Positions 22,775 through 36,700 of a stretch of 64,000 nucleotides of DNA are shown here, piece after piece. A program made the position numbers and the translations under genes. Source of the stretch: Papaver somniferum (Eukaryota > Streptophyta > Magnoliopsida > Ranunculales > Papaveraceae); the NCBI RefSeq assembly GCF_003573695.1, contig NC_039364.1:63012256-63076255 (forward strand). Reading direction: 5' to 3'. The notes beneath the pieces were generated by a model. That model was not told the DNA's origin. It made no database searches and saw only the letters and a program-made list of their open reading frames with translations. Every line of letters begins with the position of its first letter. The first letter of the stretch is position 1.

Positions 22775-25700
22775 TTATTTTTGATCTACCAAGCACCTCC
22801 CTCTCTTCACCATTCTTACGCGAGTTGCAGCAGGGAAAAAGGTTCTTTGCCAGATTTCAGTAGCCGCCGATCATCGTCGTTTGCCGTCCGGTCAAGTTCC
22901 GGCCGGCGCCGACCAGGTAAGTCCGAACTTTTTTTTTATTTGCTGTATGTTTTGGTACTTTTCATGAGTTGTTCAAAACAAAATTCCACGTACACATGTA
23001 TGCGTAGGTTTTATGAAATTTGTCGCTTTTGAAAGTACGTATGCAGTTCGTTCAATAGTTTAAGAAACGAGCAAAAATTCCTAATATGAAAGAGATACAT
23101 ATATTATTGAATAAACATGGTCTAATTGCAGTAGAGAAAATTTTGTATATGAGGTTTCATGAAAATCCAAATTTGTTTTCAAAACATAAACTTTCACACA
23201 AACACTTTTAGGAACATAGGTTCGTTTGTAGAAAATAATGATCCTTAGAGTTAAAGGATTTTTGAAAAGATCTGTAGTTCATGATAAAATTCATTGGTGA
23301 AATTTCAAAACTTTGTTTGGAACATGTATATTTTTATAAAAATAGAAAAGACCTTCGCTCCATAGATGAATGCTCATTTGAGCAAAAAAGTTTTTTTTTT
23401 ATATACAATTTACGTGAGTTACTAACTCACGATTTTTTTTTTAAAATTACGTGACCTGTTCACGTTTTTGTTTAAAAATAAAAATCAAACTTTGATTTAT
23501 AGAAAATCGTTGAAAGCAAACAGTATTTGGTGAGTTCGTTAACTCGTAGTGTATGCATGAGTTCGGTGATTTTATAGTGTATGTACACGAAAAAAATCAG
23601 CGAATGTTCATATGGAAAGTTATATGAATCATTCGTGGTTTAGTAAAAAGTCAGGTGTTTGCTTTGAATTTTGCTCGTATTTGCAGATTTGAAGAAACGA
23701 GCAAGTTTCTAGAATTTTACAGTATTATCACTAAGTTCGTGAAATCGTAAACAGGTAAGAGTTGAGGATTATCATTTTTTGTAGAAGCTGATGTGAGCAT
23801 CATGATTATTCCTTCGCTTTAATTCCACTGATGAAATTTACGTGTGGATGTTACAGCGACTTTATAAAGATGACTGATCATCAGGACAGCGCTTCTGAAG
23901 ATGCTTCTAGGGAAGAGTCTTCCAGAGAGGATGGTTCAGAGAGGATTCTTCTAGAGAGGATGCTTCTGGAGAGGATGCTTCTGCTGATGTATCTTCCAGA
24001 AATGATGATTCTAGGGATTCTAGGAAAAGGGATGATAAAACCAAGAACATCCCAACTACTAATGACGAATTTTTCGTGTTTCAGTACAAACCCGAAAAGC
24101 GTCCTTCAGGTTCCGCATTCCGGTTGCTCATAAATCCCAGAAGCACTACTCAGAACAAGATGGTAACTCCTCATGCGATAATTAGGTTCTGTTTGAGTGG
24201 GAAGCACTATTTGGGTTCTCACGTGGAACTCAAACTTTCTCGAAAACCCCTGTCGCATTTCTCCGGATGGGCACATCATATGTTGGGCTATAGTCATGTA
24301 AGAACTATGTTGGATCGTGCACAAGGCACACGAGCTATTCAAGCGACTGGGGATTTAGTGATCAATCACGACATACCAGGTATGGTGGCTCTGCTTGCCC
24401 ATTGGTGCATTCCTACTCACACATTCATATGCATATGGGGAGAATTCACTGTCACCTTGGAAGATGTAGTCGCTCTGTTGCATCTTCCAATTACTGGCAA
24501 CTTCCCTGAAGAGCACTCAGCATAGGAGAATGCGATTCTAGCGTGTTGGAAGCTAAAATGCACAAATTCAACGAGTCATCCAAAACTTGCTATGTTGAAT
24601 GGTTGAGATACTAGTGGCCGAGAGATGGAGTTCCTGAAGAACCTGCTGATAGTACTTTAACCATTGCTGCTTTCTTGTACTTGTGGCTTTCCAGAGACAT
24701 TCTTGAAGATAGTGGACATTTGTTGAAGCCATTTATGATTCCCTTCGCTATAAAGATGGCTAAAGGTGAGAAACTTCCAATTGGTAGTCTATTTTTGGGT
24801 TCGCTATTTGCCAATTTAGACTCCCTAGTTGTAGACTCCAGTGTCTCCGATGGTTTCATGAAGATTGAAACATATTCTAATACCATGTTTCTTCAAGATT
24901 TAATGTGGGAGCACCTTAAGAACTATGATCCAACTCCTTATAGAGTCTTGCAAGGACCCAATGTTGATTCTCGTCATGCTATCTTTGAGAAAAATAGTGC
25001 TAGGATTATGCATTGGTCTACAAATCGACCACGGAAAAGACATGTCTTGCTAGTATTTTAGACACTGAATCTGAGTTCAACTTTCGTCCCTGGACGACAG
25101 TTCCTCCTTTCTTCTCGCAATTGATCACTTTCAATGATACTAAAAAGATCATCACTTTGAAGTCTGCTACTGAGTTGAGTGATGGAGAGAAATATTTTAT
25201 GATGAGTTGCACTCTTGGTTACATAGTGTCAGTGATGCAAGGAGAATTCCAGGTGGAAGAATATAATATCGACAGAGCATATCGACAAATGGGTCTCAAT
25301 CAGTGTACTCTAGGTCATTGAATGAATAAACCACCGCTTGAATATTTGAAGGCTCATTTAGATAACACACATGTGGAAGGGAATGATTATGTGTCTTCTT
25401 TTACCGACCGGGACATTTACGTAACTCCAGGTTATGCAGCATTCTGGAATCAACAACTTGAACGCTTGTATAATTTTGTGATGGATGTCAAATCTCCGAC
25501 ACGAGTGTTTCCTTCTTCTGAAATACTATTGGATCGCCCACGGTTGAAACCTCTTTCTAGTGGTGATAAAAGGAAAACATCTCCAGAATCTTCACTGGTG
25601 AATATTTTCCTCATGTTTTTGATAATAGCATAATAATCGCAACTTTAATTGCTTCGATTAACTCATTGTAGGTTGGTAATGCTATGAGGCCTCGAATTCC

Positions 25701-27615
25701 TGTAGACTTCTCTAAATGGCAAGACAGTCCCCGGGGTGGAGAAAGCAGGAGCAGGATGAATTACAGAATGATAGCGAACAATACGCAGTCCCCAGCTGCT
25801 TCTTTGGTGAGTTGTTAGCACTTCATTTATCATTGCGATTTTCTCGTCCATGTAATTAGGATACCAAAATAATGCTGTTAAGTTGTTTCAGAATTTTGAT
25901 CCATCGATTATTGACGGTCTTCATCTTTCCTCCATACGAACAATTCAGAAATCCAGCATCGATTGAGAGGTTGATGTGAGTATCCTTTCATGTAAGTGAT
26001 TTCGACATTTCCTTGAATGAAATAATGATGATTATTGTTGATGGATCCAGGAGGAGATTGTTGTGGAAAGCCAACATGGTCATGCTATTCATTCGTCTTT
26101 GAATGGTAGTGATAAAGAGAATCCTCAAGAATCGCGACTGAATGGAAATAATGGTGCTCCCAATGTTGATGCCGACCCTGTTAACCCTTCGAATGACTTG
26201 AAGACTCCTCAAGTAAGTATCCATTTTGTATTATCTTCATATAAGTGTAGGATTGCTGATTTGAGGTTGATTGAGTGAAAATTCGCATGAATGAATGAAG
26301 AAACTTTAGCGAAATACATTACCAGAAAATTCAGAACTTAGACTTTTAGCAAAAACGCCATAAAATCTTCATACGATGTCAGATTTTCATGATCTGCCTA
26401 TGTATCCTTATTCCCAGGAAATTTCCAAGTTTTGGAAAAGAATCTTTTTGAGTTTTGAGCATGTATAGGGCCTGAAAAAGGCGAAACAGTAAACTTCCAG
26501 GAGACTTTCAGAACTTTTTCAGATTGTATGTTGTCCAATGTTTTGGCGACATATCCTTGCTCGTTCATCCGATTGTTATGAAATTTTGATATGTTCTAGA
26601 GAACATCCATACAAAGAGAATGGTATATGACTCAACCTTATATTACTTGTAAATTGCTCCCAGTTCATCGTTTCATACAGGGCAGTGTAGAATTTCTTCA
26701 GATGTGCTTGTTTGAAAAACGTATTTCATGACTTCTACACTATTTTCCCATGTCTTGGATGCATAATAAAGAACTTAGATAGTATTAGTTCACTCACACG
26801 CTGGAATTTATGATTTCCTTTGGCCCTTATGCTTGAATCCTTCTAATCTCCTGTAATCTTCGTATTAGGCGCCAGATATTGAAGTTGAGGATAATAGAAC
26901 CAATGTTGATGATTCGAGCAATATGGTGAACCAAAGAAATGGCCTCACCATCTCTGCACCTCCGGGTTATGAGAATATCGATGCCGAATCCATGGAGGAA
27001 ACTGAGACTCCAGTTGCTGTTGAAACCGAGCCAAGAAAAGAAGGGACTGTCCCAGAAGAAGATGTTGCAATAACAGTAAAGGATGCTCCAGTAGTTGAGA
27101 ATAGTATAGTAATACACGAGTATCCAAATGCAGGGTTTATTTGTGAGCCTTCATTCGGTGCTTCACTCCCATATCATGTATTTGTTGCTGGATTCAGCGT
27201 TCCCACTGGGTATGCCAGCATGTATGAGAAGTTGTGGAAGATGTATGGCCATATCGTCGTTACAAAAGATCCTGAACGTAGCTACTTCTTGACAATTCAA
27301 TTAGGAAACATATTGCGTGTCGTAGATGATATTCGTACCAGGCCCAGAAGTACCATCACTCGAGATGTACTCTTTCATTGGGAGTACAACTTGGAGAATT
27401 CTGAGAGACTTGGCTTTAACTTGAAGTGGCTTCGTCAGAAGATCAACACCATCAAGGATGCAGTAGTGAAGAATATACCTTTTACCAGTGATGCTGTGGT
27501 AGAGAAAATGGCCAAGATTGCTGAGTTGACTCAAAAGCTGGAGTTGGAGAAAGCGATTTTGCAAGTCTTGGAGAATGCTGAGAAGCAGAAATCGTACTTT
27601 GATGGCTTTCTTTAG
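22775..27615 (+). pseudogene. Intron-containing PMD (plant mobile domain) gene, broken
   Basis: A gene antisense to its host retrotransposon. PMD (aminotransferase-like) proteins such as MAIN/MAIL1 act in plant silencing, and related domains are common in plant transposons (family knowledge). Exon 1 is a 5' UTR ending CCAG/GTAAGT at 22916. A 5' UTR intron runs to TTACAG at 23856. The ATG is probably 23870. Exon 2 (23857-25597) has an acidic Ser-rich head, then PMD hallmarks: FSGWAHHMLGYS, LLAHWCIPTHTF, LEDVVALLHLPITG, FLYLWLSRDIL, FRPWTTVP and YRQMGLNQ. Exons 3-6 are 25672-25806, 25892-25975, 26051-26212 and 26869-27615; each is a multiple of three and all introns are phase 0 with GT...AG. 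The tail ends in a coiled coil (LTQKLELEKAILQVLENAEK). Damage: frameshifts near 23940, 24545 and 25020; stops at 24523, 24589, 25319 and in exon 4 (TGA). Confidence 0.8.
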
Positions 27616-27939
27616 TTTTCTTTCCATAGTCTCTTGAACTTTGAACTTCTGAGAGATGTGAGATTTTATTTTGGTTTTGAATTTCTTGATTGGTTTTGAA
27701 TTTATGAGTGACTGAGGATTTTCTTCTGGATTTTGGATTTGATAGAGATTTCTTCTTAAACAAAAGACTTTTGATAAATTGCTGAATTCAAATACTGGAT
27801 GCAAGTATTGCAAACGTTTTGGAGGAATTAAAAATATAGGTAAAAGAAATTCCTAAGATGCAAACGCCAGATGTGTTGAGAATTTGTCTTAGAAATAAAA
27901 CATCCAATATTGAATGCTTCATGCGTCGAAAATCTTGAG
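27616..27939. other. Convergent 3' ends of PMD gene and gag-pro frame
   Basis: No ORF is supported. The T-rich plus strand after 27616 looks like the PMD 3' UTR, and the minus-strand frame ends at a TAG at 27940-27942. The pol deletion junction itself lies further right, inside the minus-strand frame. Confidence 0.5.
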
Positions 27940-30666
27940 CTAATTCTCATGAATCACTGGTATACTTGTCTTGCCCTTGATGTCATCCAATTTGTAGTAT
28001 CATCCAGATACTGACTTAGCAATCATAAAAGGTCCTTCCCAATTAGAACTCTTTGTGGAATGCAGATTGCGTTTAGTTGCCTTAAGAACCAAATCTTCTT
28101 CATGAAACTTGTTAGGTTTGGTTGCTCGTGCCTTGAATGTATTATGTTGGTTCGGAATTCCTCGTATAGTAGGATTCCATGTTGGTGGATCTTTCCAATT
28201 CTGCTGCACATGTGGACACTCACGCAAGGGAGAGTATGCTGAGTATTGTTTGTGGAACTGAGCCATGTCTTCAGCAATAAACCTTTCGATGGGGTGCTCA
28301 ATTTGGAAAGACTCCAATCATTTAGTGTAATACTACTGAGGCGAGACTAACCATTCATAACGTTTGATGATATCTAGGTTCTGAGCAGAACTGAGTCCCC
28401 GGATTAGGGTAGCGTATTTGAAAGTTTGTAAAACATATGCATCAGGGGGAATAAGACTTGCCTGAGTACGGAAACTTCTGAAAAATTCATGTGCGCTTTC
28501 CTCAGGTTTTTGTGTGAGTTCCAACAAGGCTTCGACTTTTCCCAGATGTTCAAATGGTGGGTTGTCATCCACTTCTTCCTCCGAGTCAGAGCTTTCTTCA
28601 ATAGAAAAATATGCGACTGAAGATGAAGATGATGGAGTGGCCTTTCCATCATGAATCCATGTTCTACCAAGAATCATGTCGTATCCTGGATCTTCTTTGA
28701 TTATGTAAAACTTGGTTTCAGTCCAAGTTGAGTCGGTTTTCATCTTGAAGACGATGTGACCATAAGCATCTCTGGAGATTCCTTCATGGTCTCTGACTGA
28801 GACAGGAGCGTGAGTTACTTCTTGTCGGGTGATGCCAGCAGCTCTGAGGGTTTTCAGGGGAATGATGTTAACAACAGTGCCAACGTCGACCAACGCTCGC
28901 TTGAATTCATTTCCCTTGAGGTGAACTGTGGTGAGAAGTCCCCAGTCGTACATCTCCTTGTCTGTTGCTGGAGGTTCAGGGAGTATCTCCTGAATGTCTA
29001 ATCGTTTCCCTGACACAATATGGTTCAATGCAGCAAACATACCATTTCTTTGAGCTTTCGATAAATACAGTAACTCACAGACATGCTCAACCAGGGATTG
29101 AACCGCTTCTTTGACCGGCTGTTCAGAGAGTGCAAACGTTCTGATCGGGAGAGGATTTTTGTGCACTCCTTCAGTCCCCAGTTCCCCTGAGTCGGCCTTT
29201 TATTTGAATATGTGCTTCAAAGTTCTGCAATCACTTGTTGGATGACTGACATACCTATGGAAATGGCAGTAGCGTGCATTTTTCATTTGTTCCTCAGTTG
29301 GTTCCTTTTTGACGGGAGGTAATTTGATTGCACCATCTTGAATCCAGACTTCTAATAGTTCAATCACTTCTTCAATGGGAAAAGGGAAGTCAGGCACTTC
29401 CTGATTATTCTGTTGATACTGAACTTGTGGTTGCGCGTTTCTAGTATGGTTGTCCTTCCTTGGTGCTTTTGGAGGGTGATACGTTGGAGGAGCATTCTTA
29501 TGTTGTTGTGCCTCAGCTTTTCTCTTGCTCCCTTCAGCAACATTCATGAAAGCTTCAACGTTGTACTACTTTTTGATTAAACGCCTGTTTGTGCTGCTTC
29601 GAGCGTTCGGTTCCTCGACTTTGACAATTTTTGTTCTTTCTAACAAAGCTGGAGCAGTAGTTGCTGATCTCTTGGATGCTTCATGAAGTTCTGAAAAGGT
29701 TTGAAATCGGAGATTTTCCAACAAGGCTCTACAGACTGAAATCATTCCATTGATGCACAATTCCACCAGTTGTTGCTCAGTAACATTAGGATCATGACAA
29801 TCCAAAGCTTGAATCCTGAACTTTTTCACATAATCATTCGGATTTTCAGTAGTTTTCTGATCCATCCTTCCCAAGTCAGAAAGAGTAATCTGCTCAGAAA
29901 CAAAAAAGTATTTCCTGGAGAAAGCATTAATCATCTCTCACCAATTGGCTATGCTTCCTGGTGCAACGTTGTTGTACCAAGTATATGCTCGACCCCTCAG
30001 GGATTTTGAGAATTACTTCAAACGGACCACGTGGTTGTGTTCATGCTCTCCTAATGCTTCCAAGAATCGAGAAACATGTTCTCGAGCATTCCCATCCATT
30101 GTAGAGTGTGAACGTCAGAGAGGTGTAGCCCTTTGGGAGAGGGATTCTTTGTGTAGCAACGGGATATGGAGGTTGATGACGGTGCACAGACGGTGTATGG
30201 CCGTTTCCACGATTCTCCATAAAACGTCCAAGTCTTCATGGGTGATGAAACCGGCGGGTTGAGGTTCTGCAACTTTGCGGGTTTCATCATCGTCAGGGAT
30301 CAGAATGACTTCGGGATCCGTTGGAGATGTTTCTTTTTCTTTTCCCTTCTCCTGAGTTTTATCTGACATCTTGTCAGTGAGAGGTTTGAGGTAGTTACAC
30401 AGCTCCTTCTGAGTGGCAGCCATGTCAGTCTGATTCTTGGCAAGAGTTTCCTTCACCTTCATGAGATCGCCTATGGTAGGCGGATTTTCTCTGACTTCCT
30501 AGGGATGCCGGCCGAAAAGAGGATGATTCCCAGCGTTGGGCTGAGGAGGAGTAATGTCACCACCATTGTTGCAAGTAGGAATGGTTTCTGGAATACCATC
30601 ACTGTTATTGTTGCTAGTGCTAGCGCCGTTTGCATTTGTAACTAACCCAGACCTAAGACCAGCCAT
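27940..30666 (-). pseudogene. Ty3/gypsy gag-protease with integrase tail (nine stops, pol deleted)
   Basis: One minus-strand frame of about 908 codons from ATG at 30666 to TAG at 27940, broken by nine stops (30499, 30115, 30013, 29938, 29566, 29200, 28333, 28318, 28000; lower coordinates) but with no frameshift found. Order: Asn/Ser-rich head (MAGLRSGLVTNANGAS); helical segment; gag core with SLRGRAYTWYNNVAPGSI and DYVKKFRIQALD (30100-29640); metal-knuckle-like CHFHRYVSHPTSDC (about 29265-29225); aspartic protease with ALVDVGTVVNIIPL and DMILGRTWIH (29000-28650); a Glu/Ser-rich linker; then an integrase C-terminal piece (FHEEDLVLKAT, NWEGPFMIAKSVSG, YYKLDD; 28150-27960). Reverse transcriptase, RNase H and the integrase core are missing between them. 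The protease site reads D-V-G instead of D-T/S-G, which should abolish activity. Confidence 0.82.
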
Positions 30667-30702
30667 TTTGTGAATGTTTTAAATTGAAACCGAGCGATTA
30701 AT

Positions 30703-30720
30703 CTCCCACTGTGGTCGCCA
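30703..30720 (-). promoter_or_regulatory. Primer-binding site
   Basis: Minus strand TGGCGACCACAGTGGGAG, two bases inside the LTR start at 30723. It is identical to 2679-2696. Confidence 0.85.
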
Positions 30721-30722
30721 TC

Positions 30723-33700
30723 TGTGGATGGGGAAAAACGGTTTGCTGGTTTTTAGGGAATTGAAGAGACAGACCTGTTGTCAAGACTCCTCGACCGAGC
30801 AAACTGCTGAACCTCACATAGATGCACTGCAAAGGGAGTGCTTAGATTCGAGAGGTCAATCTGTAGGACTCCGTCCTAAACCAAGTCAATGGACGTTTCA
30901 GAGTCAATTCGGTCACAAAGAGGGAGATGGGTTGATTTGTAGGTAGGAAGCTGAGAATTGTGTAGGATCAATGATGATCAAGGATTGTGGATGTGTTGAA
31001 GGTTTCTGCAAATTTATGAACTGCTGAAGTTGATTTTTGTGAATAAGTTTTAATCGAGTTGTTGACGAATGATGATCCATCTCTGTTGTCCTCGATTTGA
31101 ACCTATTTATATTGCAAGAATGATGAACACCCTGATCCCTGTAAGTGTGACGGTTTCTTGAGTGAAAGAGTGGGAAAGTGGAAGATCATGGTGAAACCAG
31201 TTCCAGGTCGTGCGGAGACTTGGTTAACCTTCCACCCACTACTTTTCTAACTTCTTCAACCGTTGCACGACTTACTCACATTCTCATCGTGGATGAATCC
31301 ACGTGTCGTAGGCCGCCAGACCAAAACCCTAATTGATATCCCCCATGTGACGTGATTGATGTCTTACGAATCGTGGAGTCTGCATGACAGACGTATATTT
31401 GATTAGTCACATAGAATGATTATACAATGATTCTAGGGTTTATTGAATTGAGCATGGATGACGAATTGCTCAGTAGAACATTCGAGTAACTGAATTACTG
31501 GATATTGATGGTTGGATCAATTTGAGCAATTGAGCAAGTGTTGGGGTTATATGTTTTAAAAACATTATTAATTTCCAATAAATTAGTGTCTTATTTAAAT
31601 GGTTTTATTGTGACATTTATTCTTATTCTTCCTTTAAAGAATAAATTAATTTCGTTTTTAATGTCAAAAACCTTTTTTTGTTGAATTGGTTAATGATGCT
31701 AATTATCAACTTATTAATGCATTTCATTTAATCTTTTTTAATTCTTTGACTATTATAAAGATTTTGATGAAAAGAATTGAGAGAGTAGTTTAAACATATT
31801 TAGTGAGAGAGTTTTTCTTTTATGTTTTGGTGTTAAAAAGAACTTGGAGAGTTGTTGAAATCCTTTTTGTTGTGAGAGAGTTGTTCTTTTATGACTTGGG
31901 TTTACAAAAGAAAAGATTTTTAGAGAAAGAAAAATAAGTGTGTGAACATCTCTTATTTTTCTAAATGAGTTTATGAGCAAGAATGAAGTGTAGAAGTTTC
32001 ACATCCTCTCACCGTAAAAGAGCGATTGTGTAAGAGATTAATCTTGGTTGTTTTATCCTGGGGACGACGCGCCATTGAAGAACTGCTTGCACAATCTTGG
32101 GCAGAGCCGCGAAACGTCTTAAAGATAGCGACCTAGTCCGCGACTCAGCCATAACGTTGTTTGTTTCGTGTTTGATGTTATTTGATATGCAGGCATAATT
32201 CGGCAATTTCTCCAACAATTTTAAGACGCTTTATTCTGCCATGGATACCAAAAGAAAACAATTGCTCAAATGCGATAAGTATCATTGTTTTATTTTGTTT
32301 GATAGAATTACAACCAAAATATTTTTTCTTTAACGATTGAACATGATGCTTGGGATTTTAGGTAACCTGATACCTAAAGTTAGTTTTATGTCTAATATTG
32401 ATGGACTAGGAATAACATGGTTAAATATTTTTTCTTTGTGAACAGTTGACATAGACAAATATTGTTGATGTTAAACGAATGTTTTTAACATGCTGTAGAG
32501 TCTTATTTTTATCTCCTACAAAAAATTCAGTTGGGTCTTGAAATTTTAACCGGGTGTATTAGACATCATGAGAATCATCCATGTCAAATTTCAGAATTTT
32601 TGGAGTCTGGAAAGTATTTTTAAAGTATTTTAGAAAACTACATAACGTATCTGAAAAATTCTGACGGGAAGAAAATTAATCCTTATTAAATCCGCTTTTC
32701 CTAATCTTTGTGTAGAAAATTGGAATCCTTGTATTACACGAAACTTGTAGATCAGGAACTTATCTTAAAACCCATTTTCAAATTTTCAATTTGGGTTTTT
32801 ATTTTGAGAGATGTGGTGATTGCAACTCGTTGTGTATGTTTGTCCAAAATAGTAGACGTGATACTTGAGATTAGAAATGTAAGAAACTATATTAAAAATC
32901 ATGTTTTGATTCTAGTACTTCGTACGCTTGTTTTTGTAATGAAAAGAAAGATTATTTTTGAGCAATCAAACTAGTGAACCACATATGTTTGATAAAATGC
33001 TTGATAGAGAGTTATAAATATATGATGTTATAACTATATAACTTTGAATCTTTGTTTGACAATTAAGAGAAACAAAGAGTACTACATTTTGATTGATTTT
33101 TAAGTAATTATGTAAGTGCATACGTTACTTATTTTTGGTTCCAAATGCTCACATGTAAATGATTGTGACAGGTGAAAATTCATTTACTTGAGCAAAATTT
33201 TATTTTCCAATGAAATAAAAATTGCGGGAGATTAATCGATGTGAGGAGCAATGGGGTTTCTGATTTCTTTGTTGGTGCACAAATAATGGACAATGGTTTA
33301 TAACCAATTGAGATTTAAAAGAAATTGAGGTATGTTTGATGAACTATTTGTAGTTATTGTAGTGATCAAATAATGGCATTCTAAATTGAATAAATTGATT
33401 GTTCAATCTTAGAATAAATTTTAGGGAAACAAGATATTGAGAATTATTGTGTATGACAATAAACATCTGACTCATATAAGTTTGGAACTTATGAGATGGA
33501 ATTTTATACGAACCCAAAACCGAAATAATTAGAAACCTAGTCAAAACTAATTAATGTGAATATCAACTCTCACCAAGAAATGAACATAATATTGATTACG
33601 AATTTATTTGTTATTCTTGCACGGCATTGTAAGGATATCAAATATTATTAACAATGTTTTTCAAGCTAAGTTAATGTAAATTGTGTATACAGTGAGAGGT

Positions 33701-36700
33701 TGGTATATATTGGTGTTTTACACCATGTTTGTTTTGATAGGTCATGGTTCAAAAGTTGAACCAAATCGTTTGAAAGAAAGTGGTGTTGAGATATACTCAC
33801 ATCACTAGGATTTTCGGTATTGGTACGATCTCAAAGTTTACTTTGGGTAGAACAATCTTGTTAAAGATGTTCATACTTCCGAAATGAGAAAAAATTCTAG
33901 TTTCCGCCTATCTTGTTATTTACAAGATTGAGATTAGAAATTTGTTGAGTTTGATCAATGCAATACTACAAATGATATGTTATGGATAAAATGTTTGAGC
34001 ATAATATTGCAATTTTATCATAACATAAATTGAATTTTGAATATTTGAAATATGAGATTTTCTCATGCTTTTTAAGAAATCAGTGAGTTTGATGAATATG
34101 AGCATGTTATATTTTCTTATAAACTTGGTGAATTTTTGAGTAACATGTATGTAATCTTATCTAACTCATAAAAGCATGTACCCTTTCAAATCTAACGCGA
34201 GTTGCATAAGTTTGAAATGAAATAAAATGTTGGAGAATTTTATAAAAACATGTGTGATGCTTTGAGTGGCATGTATTGATATCAAATATGATACTTTGAG
34301 TAGTTAACTAGGTGATGTTGTCTTCACGAAAATTGTTTGAATTTTTATCCGCTATCTTGTGCAAACCATTTTGGGTTTAGATCATTGGTTTATTAGTTTT
34401 TCACAATTTTTGGGATCTTTGGATATTGTTTTGAAATTCTTGTTTGAGTCAAAAATAGTGGGGGTTCCATATCCTATGCTTTAACACATTTGATTTAGAT
34501 TAGAGGAACTAGAAAATTGAAGGTGACAAGTAATTCACTAAGAATGAACCTAGAAAAGCATACATAGTGAGACTAAATTTTAGTCATGAATATTTTGTTG
34601 CTTATAATTTGAAAGATAACTTCTTATAGAAAGTAACTTTGTTCTTCAAACTATTAAATCTTTGGCAAAAAGTTTTTATGAGCCTATTGTTTTTAGACAA
34701 GCAAACAGAAAATTGTTGACTCTTACATTCATGTCGCTAAATAACTTACATGCTTGTTTGTTGATGTTGTTTCTACAATGTATGATTTGTTATAGTCATA
34801 AGTAGAAATATATACTTTTGTGTAAGTTAAGGATGAGAACCTATGTAAACCAAGCATGAAAAAACTTTTTAGTTTCTATAAGAACATAATGCAAAGATAG
34901 ATAAGTCATCGTATATGTATTCTGAAACAACTTTAAAACAATTTATAAAATAAAAATTGTTTACTTGATTCATTCGAATGATTTCAGAATTAATGAAAGT
35001 GAAATGCACAATACTATTTGTTTTGTATGCATTAATGATTTTTTGAATTTTTATTCTAACTTATAGGATGAAAATGAAATTGAGAACATGCTTAGTTTTC
35101 TATTTGACATGAAAGACTTGAGTGAAGATGGTGTATATTTTTGAAATGAATTTTTATTTCTTTGGATCTATTTCATTTCAATGAAAATAGAATCTTAAAT
35201 AGAGATAAATATATATAGCCTGACTGCAAAATAAGTTTTCACTCATTTGGTTTAGGGCTAATGCTTTTGAGATTGTGTTTGATAGCACTAAACATGAGTA
35301 TGGTAGCTCAGTATGTTTCTTTGCTACGTGATTGACTATATATAAGTATTTTTTGTGTAGTGGGGGTTTAATATATTACTTATGTAGTGGGGGTTTTATA
35401 TTCGGATTTACCAATCCTAGTATGGAAAATTGGTAAAATTTTGAGAAGGTTATGAGGTGTTTCAAACACACCTTATAACTAAAAATACCTTATCTAAATG
35501 GTTACCGCAATCCTTTAAGGATATTGCGAAGCTGATTGGACATCCTTTCAGTTGAATCCTTTAAGGGATGGAGCGATTCGATCCTCTAAAATATAGGGGA
35601 ATAGACATATTAATCCAATGTGATAGTAGCGGCTATTGCAAGAATTGAGAATGCATGCAACGACAACTATAAGAGTTGATATTATGAGAATGGATTATAT
35701 AATGTCTGAAAATAGTTTCCATTAGTCCTTTGACGAAAGGATTGATAAGAAGATGTGAATACATCTTAGTGATGAGGTTGATGACCATTGAGATTGAGTC
35801 ATTTATGATGGATACCCAACCTAAAAATAGGTTCAAAGGGACTAGACGAAGTCATGGATGATATGGAGATGCGAGAATCATGCTTTTGAAGAATTCATCC
35901 CACGACATGATATCCTGAAGGGAGTAGAGGTTGAGTTTAATTTTTAAACTGTTAATGATGTTTATATATCTATTTAGAGTGGGGTAGTTTCAGGAGTACT
36001 CTTGATAAACTCACTTATGTGAATGTGAAAGTGTGGCCGCTTTCTATGAGAATATGGGCAATTCTCTAGATCATCCATTAAACTGGGATACAAGCACATG
36101 GCCGTAATGTGTTGGCTTTAGACTTTACACTAGTATAGTAGTGTGTGTTAAGCAATCTTTTTATCTCCTAGAGTTCAAGACTTACGTTCACTCTATGGTC
36201 AGATTTTAAGAGAGCCTATTGACACTACCTAAAGGTTCAAGTCGCAAGACATCTTTGCTTATGCACAACTCTGTACATTCTTGCTCAATGTTTTGAAAAA
36301 TATAAGTGGGGGATTGTTGGGATTATATGTTTTAAAAACATTATTAATTTCCAATAAATTAGTGTCTCATTTAAATGGTTTTATTGTGACATTTATTCTT
36401 CCTTTAAAGAATAAATTAATTTCGTTTTTAATGTCAAAAACTGTTTTTTGTTGAACTGGTTAATGATGCTAATTACCAACTTATTAATGCATTTCATTTA
36501 ATTTTATTTAATTCTTTGACTATTATAAATCAGATTTTGATGAAAATAATTGAGAGAGTAGTTGAAACATTTTTAGTGAGAGAGTTTTTCTTTTATGTTT
36601 TGGTGTTAAAAAGGACTTGGAGAGTTGTTGAAATTCTTTTTGTTGTGAGAGAGTTTTTCTTTTATGACTTGGGTTTACAAAAGAAAAGATTTTTAGAGAA

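Noticed and set aside
24106..24342. Minus-strand ORF overlapping the PMD exon
   Set aside because: Shadow of the PMD coding sequence.
27301..27813. 170-codon minus-strand ORF
   Set aside because: Antisense shadow of the last PMD exon.
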